Assembly: GCA_038503065.1 (NCBI GenBank)
Contig: JBCAMK010000016.1
Location: forward strand, 124,001-188,000
Direction of reading: 5' to 3'
DNA length: 64,000 nt
Source: Paragyromitra xinjiangensis
Lineage: Eukaryota; Ascomycota; Pezizomycetes; Pezizales; Discinaceae
The notes beneath the pieces were generated by a model. That model had not been told where the DNA came from. It worked only from the letters and a program-made list of their open reading frames with translations, and did not search any database. Positions 36,781 through 47,931 of the stretch are shown here, in pieces. Both the position numbers and the translations under genes were made by a program. The stretch's first letter is position 1. Every line of letters starts with the position of its first letter.

Positions 36781-39700
36781 TCATAAACCAAGAAATATTA
36801 AGAAGTACATGACAAAGGAAACTCCGAAAACGAGTGGGACGAAGCGAACTTGGTGGGTCGGGTCTTGAGAAACTTGAGCAGGGCTGGGTTTCCTCCTTAG
36901 TGTGGGCGTAGCTAATTCCCGAATCGCGATAGGTAGCTTGATATCTTCTGCAGTGCGTATCCTCTGGATGGATGGGCTCTTAGGGAAGGTGTAGGACGGG
37001 GTGGTGGGTAATTCAGGAGAAGTTGAATTGCTTCCGACGTTTGTAATTGGTGTTTTGTTGGGTTGACTGGAGTGCTGGGGGGCTAGGCTTTTGGGGAGTT
37101 TTGTCGTTTCCTCATGTTCTTGCTTTCCCCCTGGCCCCGATGAAGTAAACAGAGAAGATAAGAAGATGAAAAGCTTCTCCGCTGGGCCAATAGCTGCTCG
37201 ACCCTGATTTATACAAACTTCAACATTGGCGTCTTTTTGAAATAACTGCCTCACCGATGCAATATTCCCCAATACTGCTGTTACCTTCCTGGGAGGTAAT
37301 TTCTCCTCAAGTTTTCTTTTCGCCATCCAGTCGGTTTCAATATCAATTTTAACGCTTTCGGATAGATGTAACCGGAATTTATCGTACGCGTTAGGGTACC
37401 TCTGTACGGTTGCCGGGAATATGTATGGGATGGGCTCTCCATGTTTATCCAAGCGCCCTTGATCCAACAACATCTGTGTGATTTCCTCACGTCCTCCTTC
37501 CACCACAGGTGCCAATATGAAAGGATGTAGGAGCACGTTTTGCTGGAGCTCTGAAGAGTTGTCTAACCCAGCCTCCTGGAGTCGAGAAATTGAAGGTAAC
37601 TGGTGTCCTTTCTCGAATGCCACATCGATTACACTCTGAGCCCCCCCATCCTTTGACAAGACCCATGTACTTGCGCCTTTATCGATAAGAAGCTGTACAA
37701 CTGCGTCATGTCCATTTCTCGCCGCCCAGAATAGTGGTGGTTCATTGTGACTGTCCAATACGTTGATGTCTTCCGCCTCATCGACCAAGGCATGAACTAT
37801 AGTCTTTAATCCCGCCCCGGTGGCGAAATGAAGCGGGGTGAAATTGCTTACATAAGGTTTAATATTAACAATGGGATGCCTATACCTCGGATGTCGGGTA
37901 TTCCTTCCTTCGAATTTCACATATCTCAAAGCTAGGTCTAACAATTCTGCCTCAGGTTCACCTCGGAGGTGATGCATCAAATTGCGTAAGGCATAAGAGA
38001 AAAACGGATACCTCTCCCTCATTAAAGGCAAATGAACCAGACTGACTCCAAACATATTTCCGAGCATCCTGGATTCGGTGAATAATAGGTGAGTTAAACA
38101 AGTCCGTGGAATATCGATTTTTGCTTCGGGAAACAGTTTATCGTGGGTACAATCGAAGTATTCTTGTATAGTGTAATGAACGAGTCGTATGGTATCGCTA
38201 TCAGTGTCTAAAGAGACAAGGCCACCACAAATACCAAGCAAGAGTGGAACATCTTGGAGGCCGGATTCGTCTAAGTGATCATCTCCGGATTCCACAGCAA
38301 GGGCGTAACGCAGCTCTCTTGCCTCGAGAGGCCGCCGGGCGTAATATATCCAGGATAGAACTCTGATAGCGAGCTCCGCTCGTTCTTTGCACTGCGCTTG
38401 AATCCTCGATAGGGTGTCGTTGTACGTGTCAATATACCCTGCTGGCATATTTTTCAGGGCTTTACGGATGTTTCTAATACTTGTTTGGTGTACTAGGCGA
38501 TCCATCTGGAAACGGGCTAGAAGAAACCTGTGAAGTTGAATGAGTAATTCGTTTTTGGAGAACCTAGGAAGGGGTATATCTCACATTCCCTTAACCTTAT
38601 CGCTCACGGCGCTGACGATCTCCTCTCTAAGATCAGGGTCCCTGGCAGTAAATTTGGCTAAACTCTGATGGTTTGTGATCCTAGACGTTATATATTCTCG
38701 AACATCCTCGCTACTGGCTTCGATGGTGAGTTGAGGTGAGGTTCTGAATATGTGTTTGATATCTTCTTGATGTCGGGAGGTTACGAGAAGCTTGATGGAT
38801 GGTTCCGCCTCTTGGACTGTCAATAGCAGATCTTTCCAATCCTGAGATCCATCGTCACTCGGACCTTCATCTAGGGCATCCACCACTAGAAAGGTCCTTG
38901 TAAATTTTTGAGCCAGTGATAGTAAAAGTTTGAGGTGATCCCTTGTGGTAGGGCTTGGCGAACTACTCTCTTGGCGGCTTTTATAAAATTCTTCAATCTC
39001 AGAGGGCAGGATGAGTAGCTGTGTAGCTAGTTGCCGCGTAAGACTTGACAGAAGGTTGATTGAAGTTTGCATATCTTTATCTTTGTAATCACAATAAAGA
39101 TACGCTATGCCGATATCCGGTTCAGGGTGGGTAGCTTCTAGGTAGTCCACAACGAACGATCTAAACACATGAATTAGTATTCACGTTAGTTGAGAGAATG
39201 GTTATATGGGTAATACGTCATAACAGTCTTCCCTCCGCCCGCTAATTGATATCCTCAGTTAGTACCGGGCCTTCATGATCATGATTCTTCATATGGTGGT
39301 GAGACTTACGGATTCCAGGGCACCAAAGAACAGAGTTTTCGTCACCCTCCGACCATTCCTTGAATTCTCTACTTCGCAAGAACCATTTACCTGTATCGTA
39401 TTGCCGTAGGGCACGGATAGCTTGGTGCCTATCCTCGAAGATGAGAGGCGATAGCCATTGTAAGATAACTCTTCTATATTCAAGTTTGTCTTTGATTTTT
39501 TTCTCCTGGCTACAATCTTTCGTGACATAATTTAGATTAAATATTAAGGATAAGAATACGTTCAAAAGACTCACTTTGCAAGTTTTCGCCGATAGTTTCC
39601 ACCTTACAATCGATATCAGAGAGCTTCTGCAAGATATCTGGGAACATGCCTATCGCCTTGATAACGGCGGAAAATTGCATCGATAACTTTTTTGTCATGG

Positions 39701-40245
39701 GCTGTAGCTCGGAAACGAGGGTTAATATCATGGAAACTTCATCCGATGTTTTCGACAGCAAAGCGCTTTGTATCCTTATCAGAAATTTTCTCAAGACATG
39801 GTTTTATCTAGTGAGTAGCTTACCAGCCTCCGATGCTTAGGGAGAAATGAAATGTCTGAATATATCCATATAAAGTGTCAATCGTTTCTAAGTTTTCGTC
39901 CTCCGTGAATGGCCACTTTAATTTTTCCAGACACTGAGACATCTTGTTTCCCTTAGTTTGTTTCTTTAGCCTATCGGAGATAGATTGAAGTTTTTTGCTG
40001 TATGTAACTGTAGCGATGAAAAGGGTAGATGTCTCGTCGAATTTTTGTCCTTTCGCCTCTTCGGTGTACAGAAAGTCTTTAAGTTGTTTTAGGACTACCT
40101 CTAGAGTCCCTAACTTTTCCGAAAGCTCCTCGATACTATTTGAATAGTTCTTGACACTACCGACGTAATCCCTGATCCTCTGGGTGAGCTCCATCGTCAA
40201 GCTCAACAGACCTGCTATGCCACTTGCCAGCGATAATGGGTCCAT
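36781..40245 (-). CDS. Fungal NLR: HeLo-like N-terminus, NACHT, ankyrin, C-terminal membrane segment
   Basis: Exons 40245-39824, 39774-39575, 39516-39310, 39241-39217, 39160-38585 and 38527-36781 give 3177 bases, 1058 residues, all phases closing. The start MDPLSLASGIAGLLSLTMEL with a helical, coiled region matches the Helo-like N-terminal domain of fungal STAND proteins. The 25-base exon 4 carries the P-loop, read as GIPGGGKT at about residue 276; Walker B is FLVVDALDE near 375, followed by LLVTSRH. After FLLARFQMDRL come the winged-helix-like part (RVLSWIYYARRPLEARELRYALA) and two ankyrin-like units (NFTPLHFATGAGLKTIVHAL, EPPLFWAARNGHDAVVQLL; about 705-765). A Ser/Pro/Thr-rich linker leads to a hydrophobic end (FVPLVFGVSFVMYFLIFLGL). 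Such proteins act in non-self recognition and regulated cell death. An inverted-repeat element lies about 215 bases upstream. Confidence 0.87.
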
Positions 40246-40460
40246 CCTTGTGACTTCTGTAGTTGTAGTCGTAGGGGTTTTCTAGGTTGGTGTTGAGGGC
40301 GGTTATGGGGGTATGGGATAGCAGCTCTTTTTGAATTTGGTAGTTTTGGCAATTTTAAAAGAAATTTTAAGCGAAGTGTGCTGCTCATCAGCCGTTCCCA
40401 TCTCCATCACCGTTTAGCCTTGTGTGCCGCACAAGTTGAGCTGAAGGAAAAAGCAATAGT

Positions 40461-40602
40461 GAGCTTCTATTCGTATTCTCATGACGTTTTTAAAATGGGC
40501 CAGGTTTGCATACCATACAAACTGCCCTGAATCTACCTATTTTATATGAGATGCAGAGGCAGCCCGTTTTAAAAACGTCATGAGAATACGAGTAGAGTTG
40601 CT
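40461..40602. mobile_element. Small inverted-repeat element upstream of the NLR gene
   Basis: Arms 40471-40500 (TCGTATTCTCATGACGTTTT, then TAAAATGGGC) and 40562-40591 (GCCCGTTTTAAAAACGTCAT, then GAGAATACGA) are inverted with one mismatch, with weaker pairing outwards to about 40461 and 40602. The loop is about 60 bases. There is no coding content. Confidence 0.6.
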
Positions 40603-42572
40603 CTGGCTAATAGCATGCACAGGTTGCTTGCAGGTCGGGTTTTTAATCGCGCTGCTTAGTCAACAAACTACAAGCCACGAATGGAGCAACAAAAGTTCAT
40701 ATCATCGTTCCAACGACTTCTAATGCCTTGCTAAGCTGTCGGTGACAACTCAGCCGGATGAGACAGAGCCTTCTCTGCAGCTTCGGAGATTCATGATCTG
40801 TTTGTGAAAGTCCATGCGTAATCGCTTTGCCCTGGCCCAATCACACCATATTCTTGTGGCAGGAATAAAAACCCGAGAATGAATCTACCGATAATGATTT
40901 TGATACGCCTTGCCATGGTGCATCTAAAACTTGGTCAACTCAAACTCTCGGATCCTCAATATCCGTTTAGTTGTTCAAAATTGACCCTGCTTGTGCATAT
41001 TATATCGGAATCCCTGCATCACGGTCAATTCAGCCCCAGGAGTCATATCTCACTTGTTGGGGATTTCAAAGCACAATACATACATACATGTATCTGTGTA
41101 AAGCAGGGTAAACACCTCGTGGGTGCGCAGCCAGCAATAGCGCCTCGCCTTGCCGAATAATTAGCTCGTACTTTTCTCGATTGACGGCTCGAGAACAGCA
41201 AAGGACTATATCTTCTTGCGCAAAATGAGTGCCCACAGAGATGAGTGATTAGGTTACTCTTGAGTACGGCTTCACCTCATAAAATCAACGTCTAAGTTCC
41301 CACAAAGCCAGCGGGATGCCGAAATACTAGCATTCTGCACCCATGCACTGCCGCGGCACACAATCAAACCAACCCTCGGGCTGCATGAACGTCTTGACCT
41401 ATCGTCCAATCCACAGTACGGATAGCTGGCCCATTCTCGGCGGGGGTGGCAACACCTTCCTTTGGTGCAACAACCATCCAGTCTTCTGCAGAACTTATAT
41501 TGGTTGAATTGGTGTTATCTATCTTATAAAACATACTTTATACTACGGGTGCCGTAGCCTTGGGGTTATGTTTACCTAATAGGGTGAAGGAATAGAGTAT
41601 TTTAGTCATATACCATCACTCAGGTAGCTGTATAGTCACCCAACCAGAAACAGGTTCCCAATCAAACAGCACGAAAGATTCCAGCAGATAGGTCATCGGA
41701 AGGCTCTAGCATGTGTGCACAGCCCATGTATTTAGGCTTAGCGAGTTAAACGATTAATCAAGCTTTTCCCAAACCCTATCTCTTACATGTGCAGGCATGC
41801 GCTGGCTGGGGTTTTCACTTCGTCATCTACTCGCTCAGCTACGTGTGAAATATCGTCTCTCTAAGCCTCCGGACTGAAGACACATCGTCTTAACTGTGCT
41901 ACGCCTTCGTGCGCCCTTTTAGAGATAAGAGATTATACTGCATACACCATCGCGAGGTCCGCTCGCAGCCCCCACAGCACCAAATCTGATAAAAAATCAA
42001 GCCATAGCTTAAACTATATATCGCCCACAACGATGGAAGTCCATAGAACCAAGCCGAGCCCGGTTCAAGGATAAAAAGAAAGGAGCGCAATTAGTTTGTA
42101 TCTAGCTTCCTCTTCCTATGATGTGTAACAACCTTAGTTTTGTAATACTACTGAAAGGGAGGTAAGTTAGCACGTTGCTGACATATCCATGGGCCAGATG
42201 TATACGTATGGACTTTTTCTACTTGTATTTGGTGATTGGGTTTTATGAACGCCATAACTTCGGTTGCGCGCGATATTCTTATACCTTATAACAATGAAAC
42301 TATGAATTAACGAAAAGAAATACCTGTATTTGGCGACTGAATCTGTGAGTGGAAAAGTCATCTCAAGAAGCATCATGATCATTCAACTTAAAGTTCACGC
42401 CTATCCTTTATTAGATACATAGTATAAGATAGTAAAATAAGCAGATAGAGACCTAGTTTATTTAATTATCGGCAATGCGAAAACCTACAATCCTGCGAAG
42501 AGGTGGGCCTTTGGGAAGGGGATGGTCCTTAAAGAGATCTTTCTACTTACTAGATCTGAACCCCATTAAGCG
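40603..42572. other. Intergenic stretch, no gene seen
   Basis: No supported gene on either strand in about 2 kb; frames are short and without known domains. Confidence 0.45.
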
Positions 42573-43342
42573 TATAGTCTATGGGGCGCCAAATGGGTTA
42601 AAACCTAATTTACCACCGGTGGTAAATTCGTGTACCGATGCGCTGGATTTCAGCGCATATTCCCGGAATTTGTACTTAATTCAGTGCCAGGTGCCAAAAT
42701 TAACCACCAGTGGTAAATTAATTTGCCACTGGTGGCCTAATAGAAAATAATTCACCACCGGTGGTAAATTTCAGTATATATGCTTGATTCTAGCACTTTG
42801 CACACAAATTCATGGAATATCACTCGATTTTTAGCCCTCTCTATTGATTTCTGTTTTTAGATTGGCAATTGGCAATTCGGAACTTCAGCCTGGCAGCTCA
42901 CATTTCCAAGATTCAGATTGCCAGCTTCAAGTTCCAATTTGGGGTTTTAGACTCTCAGCTCCCATTTCTGAAGCTCAGACTAGCAATTCGCAATTGGGGA
43001 TTGGAGGTCAAGAAACATAATTATAGTAGATCCGCTGGTGCTGTAGGTGAGTTGAGCCCATGAACAATATTGGAAGAGGTTGGGAGATGAGGCACTAGGC
43101 ACAGTACAGATACTTAAATCCGGTGTATATACCAAGATTTACCACCAGTGGCATATATATTCTCTATTCGCCCACCGGTGGTGAATTATTTTCTATTAGG
43201 CCACCGGTGGTTAATTTTGGCACCTGGCACTGAATTAAGTACAAATTCCAGGAATATGCGCTGAAATCCAGCGCATCTGTACACAAATTTACCACCGGTG
43301 GTAAATTAGGTTTTGACCCATTTGCTCTTCCATATATAGTCT
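42573..43342. mobile_element. hAT-like MITE with 8-bp target duplication and long inverted repeats
   Basis: TATAGTCT occurs at 42573-42580 and again in direct orientation at 43335-43342, the 8-bp duplication length of hAT elements. Between them, about 42591-42775 and 43140-43325 are inverted copies of about 185 bases, sharing CAAATGGGT, AAAACCTAATTTACCACCGG, GCGCTGGATTTCAGCGCATA and GTGCCAGGTGCCAAAATTAA. Each arm carries repeated ACCACCGGTGGT-type palindromes. The middle (about 42780-43130) has no long frame, so the element is non-autonomous. Confidence 0.72.
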
Positions 43343-43491
43343 TTAGTTAAAGTCGTGTTGCAGAAGCTCTATCCCGAATAGGTGTTTAACAGATATCAAA
43401 TTTTAAGGGAGTTCCTAGATCCCAAGTTGAGGCCCTAGCAGAATCTATGGTGGAGAGGTTTGAAGCAGTGTTTGCCGATTTGAGGCAATTA

Positions 43492-43725
43492 TGTACTATG
43501 TGGTGGAGTCACACCAGAGAATGTATCGGGGGAAACACCCGCAGAAGCGGGGTAAGAAGTGAGATAGGGAGTGGATGTCGGGATATCGTTGTACAGGAAG
43601 GATAGTATCTGGTGGCTATAAAAGCAGAGCATATCCCCAGCATCTCTTAATAAACTACTTCTTACTAGAATCAAAGTATTAATGCGTGCTAGAGATTTGT
43701 TTTGTGTTTTATCGTAGTTGCAGGG
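43492..43725 (+). repeat. Possible solo LTR fragment
   Basis: The stretch begins TGTACTATGTGGTGGAGTCA and has TATAAAAG at about 43616, AATAAA at about 43648, and a possible end near GTTGCA. TATA box and poly(A) signal in this order are LTR-like. No second copy, primer-binding site or target duplication was found. Confidence 0.25.
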
Positions 43726-44694
43726 TTCTATTTGCAATTGTGGTTAGGTGAGGATTCGGTAGTTGTGAGTACTAAGAGTACTAAGCCTAACCTAGACAAC
43801 TAAGCCTACCGCAGCCTACAATATTTAACTAAACTCAAAACTCACGACCAACAGACGCAACACTAACTACTAGATGACCCCTCACTTCGCCACGGTATAA
43901 CCCATACAGCTATAGATACTACCGCAATCGGGCGGTAGGGACTAACAGGGTGTTCTCTAGGCTCGCTTAACACTCCCGAGTACCTGGTACTCACTTCACT
44001 CTTTCCCTTCAGCCTTCCTTTACCTTTTCCTTCCCTTCATGCACTATAGGGGTAACGCTCAGATGGCGGATACGGCTAGATAGCGGGTAGGTGTTAGGGA
44101 TTGGTATGAGGATATCTGTAGGGTACAGGGGTACAAAAACCTTATGTCCTATGAATAGTCCTGTATCCCATCAATAGTCCCATACCCGAGATGGTGAAGC
44201 TTGATTGGTTGATTGATTCATTAAGTACATTCAACCACGTGCACTTAGGTTATAGTACTATTAGATAGTGAAGGTGCCTAACCGGCCGCTAGGTGTTCAC
44301 CATCCGACAGTGCTCGCCCTGAACCCAGACCGCACAAGGTATCGTTAAGAAATTATTCACACTATAGATTTTGTCCCATGCTGGTTTGTACCTAGTAATC
44401 AATGTAATTACATATATGGTTAAAAAAAATAAAGCTCACAGCTAAAGAGCCTGAAAAAATGAAAAAAATACAAAAAAAAGCCGAAGAGCCCAACTAAAGC
44501 TTAAGACTACCGAAAGCCATCCAAAACCATAACCCCATACAAAAGCCCACCACCAAGAACACCCACCCAATTTTAAACGTTAGAACTCCATTTTAATTCT
44601 GCAAAAAGCCACTACCAACCCAGAAATTTTTCACCTACACTAACCCAAAAAATAACACCCCCCAAAAGACTAGAAACGAATCACTCTCCCTCCG
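43726..44694. other. Intergenic, no gene seen
   Basis: No supported frame. 44400-44690 is A-rich and probably the 3' flank of the following gene. Confidence 0.45.
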
Positions 44695-47600
44695 CTAGCC
44701 CCAGTGCCTCCCTCCAACCGCACTGGCCGCACCAACCCCACCAACCCCACCCAACATCCTCTCCTCATCGGCGACAATCCTTACCCCCTCAGGCCCATTG
44801 ACAACATGCCCAAACAGCCCCATAAGCTCACTCTGCGTCAACTTTCCCAGATTCGTCCCCACTCCATCCCCCAGCGCCGCATTCGATATCTTCTCCTTCT
44901 TCCTCTGCAGATCCAGGATCCGCTGCTCAACGGTATTCTTCACGATAAAACGGGACACGAACACCTCCTTCTTCTGTCCCATTCTATGGACCCTATCGAA
45001 TGCCTCTGTTCACCATTAGTACACATTACTATAACAACTTGGGAAGGGGACATACGTAGTTCGACAGCTCCATTCCACCATAAGTCTAGACTGAGCACCA
45101 AGTTCGCATTGACAAGGTTCAACCCGACACCCCCGGCGCGTAAACTTGTGAGCATAACCCAGCACTCCGGATCACCTCGGAATGTCGCGAGTGCCTCTTC
45201 ACGTTCAGTGAGCGTCATATCGCCTTGATAACGGACAGTGCACCAGCCTTCATCGTCCAACACTCTCTCGACAATATCAAGCATCTTCGTAAACTGGCTG
45301 AAGAGGACGACTTTATCACCAGGATGATTCACGCGCCACTCCAAGAGTTGGTCGCGGATGGCGAGAGTTTTAGCAGAGTGCATGAACTCGCCGGCGTTAG
45401 CGAGCCATTCGTCGTTTTGCTTTTTAGACTTTTTCGGGAGAAGGTCGTCATCTGTGTTTGCGCGGTAGTTTGTGAGGTCGTCGATACGGACGTCGCGTTT
45501 GCAGAGGGGACAGGCGGTGGAGGCTCCGTTGCGTGCACTTTCGGTGATGCAGCTGGTGATGCAGTCGCGGCAGAAGACGTGGCGGCAGGAGGTGATGACG
45601 GGGGCTTCGGGAGTGTCTAGACAGATAGAGCATTCTGTGACGTCACCCATTGCGACAACACGTGCTGCATCGAGAATCTGGCGGAGCCCGGATTTAGCAC
45701 CCAGGCCAGCTTCTTCAGGGAGGGCTCGGTCAAGGTCGGCTACGGTGAAGTGGTCATTGATCGTCGTGACTAGGAGAGTTAGTACGCCCGATGAAAAAGG
45801 AGGGAGGTACCTACGGATTAAATACGGATGATCACAAATCTGCCTCAGCCGTAACAACATAACCAACACATCGCTATAGTTCTTCATGACCGTCCCTTCC
45901 TTGATATACTTGTTCATAGTCTCCCTACTCATCGCCTCCACACACCTATACAACCCCCTCTCCTCCTCTCCAAATTCTAACTCCACCATACGAACCCGCT
46001 TCTTCTGCAGACACACTAGATCCTTCCCCATAAGTTGATCCTTCTTCATCCGCCTCATCATACACCCTCTCAATACCGCTTGGACCCTCTTCGCCGCTTT
46101 CTCCCCACCACCTTGCGTTATCGCTCTAAACTGATCCAAGTTTCCCACATGCGGATGTCGCATGAAGTTGAAAATCGGGAAGATATCATCAAGACTATTT
46201 TGGATCGGGGTCCCAGACAACGCCCAAGTATGGAGTGCTTGAAGCGATTGACAAGCGAGCGAGGTACGCGAGAGGCGATTCTTGAGGATATGCGATTCAT
46301 CCAGGATAACACGCCAGAATTTGGTGCGATGGAAGATACCGCGGGTGCGCCATTGGGCTTCCCACCAGGTTTCTTCCGCCTCGTGGGTCATACGTGCGGT
46401 TCCCTTCGGTTTGTGGGTGCTTGGGTGACTGTTGCAGATTGCGCCGTAGCTGGTTATCACTACGTCATACTTACGCATAGCAGCGACGGTGTTGAGCTTA
46501 TCGCGGCCATGGTGGATGTGAATTGTGAAGTTGTTGCTTTTGGCGTGTTGGGTTAGCTCTCCTTTCCATTGTCGGAGAAGAGCGACTGGGGCAACGATAA
46601 GTGTGACAGTTGGATCATTGGGTTGGGTTGGTGGAGGGGCGGGGTTGAGAACCATAGTAGCGATAGATTGGATTGTCTGAATTGTTAGTATAACCCTACC
46701 AGAGAGATGAATGAGATTACCTTTCCCAAACCCATTGCATCAGCTACGAGTCCGCCTCTTGGTTTCTTCTGGCTTAGCTCCCGCACCATCATCCAATCTA
46801 CACCTAGGACCTGATGTTCCAGCAATGGTGTGTGCATCCCCGGGATTCGCCACATAAGTTTCTTTTCCGTGACATCTTTGAACTGGCGGCCAGTATCACG
46901 TTGCCCAAGGTCTCCGCCGCGAATCCACTCCATGTCATCGTTGACGCTGGGGACGGCGGCTTTGTTTGGGTCTACGGGGTTCTTTGGTTTCTTGAGTATT
47001 TTCTTTGGAGCTATGTTGGGACGACGTAGGACCATGTCGGAGTCGGAGTCGGAGGAGCCATCCATAAAAGCGTCGAGAAGGCCTGGGTTTGCTTTGGGTA
47101 TGGCTTTCGCCTTCCCTTTGCCTTTGGGGTCTGGTATTGGCTCTTCATAGTCCTCTTCATATTCATTTTCGCCCTCTTCATCCTTGACTTCCATCTTAAG
47201 CTCTTTCTTCACCTCTTCTCCCTTCATCTCCTTCTTCACCTCCCTCCTCCCACTCACCTCCTCCTTCCTCGTAACCATCACCCAGGCCCTCTTACACCCC
47301 AACCTCTTCGCCGCCTCTTCCACCATAACCCTATCGCTCTCAATCTGCTCCTCCCTTGATACCTCCCCCTGCTCCACCTCTGTCTCACTCTCCTCACTTT
47401 CCTCACTATCAACAACCTTCTTCCTAACTAACCTCCTTCTCCCAACTGGCGCTCTATCCGCCAGCGGAATACTGTCAATCAAATCACCCAGCGAAAACGC
47501 CTTCTGCGACTGCCGTGGAGGGCTCCCATCCGGGGAGCCAGAGCGAGAAATCGACCTTGACCCTTTCCGCGGGGAGACCGAGATGCGTTTAGGTTCCGGG

Positions 47601-47931
47601 AGCGAGAAATTAGACTTTCGTTTGAGCATGTTCATATCCGGTGGTTTGGGAGCGAGAGGGACGTAGGTTGGCAGGTCATCGTTTATCTAGAAGGTTAGCA
47701 ACGTCCCAGTAGGTTTCGCTATCAACTTACATCGTCGAGCATGGAAAGATCCAGAACATCAACATTGTCCCAATTCGTGGGCTGAGAGTTAAGTTGGTTA
47801 GAATTCATGTCCTTGAGGGGGCGTGCGCGTGAGCGTGAAGACGAAGGGACAGTTGGTAGGAGGATTGGAGAAGAGTCTGGTGAGGAAAGGATGAGGATGC
47901 TCCTTTTAGAGGCAGGAGGACGAGGCGCCAT
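44695..47931 (-). CDS. Snf2-family ATPase with internal RING finger (Uls1/Rrp1-Rrp2/Rad5-like)
   Basis: Exons 47931-47731, 47686-46721, 46676-45815, 45769-45056 and 45005-44695 give 3054 bases, 1017 residues; four introns of 44-50 bases. Residues 1 to about 300 are disordered, with acidic and Lys-rich stretches. The ATPase core begins LLEHQVLGVDWMM; the P-loop is DAMGLGKT (the family usually has DEMGLGKT), motif II is LDESH near 515, and the core continues through TWALSGTPIQN. A C3HC4 RING (CSICLDTPEAPVITSCRHVF to CPLCKRD, about 723-770) sits between the two helicase lobes. The second lobe has KVVLFSQFTKMLDIVE, LTSLRAGGVGLNL, DLWWNGAVE and motif VI RVHRMGQ. These features define the RING-containing Snf2 translocases that act on nuclear chromatin and repair intermediates, often as ubiquitin ligases. 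The exact subfamily is not settled. Confidence 0.92.
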
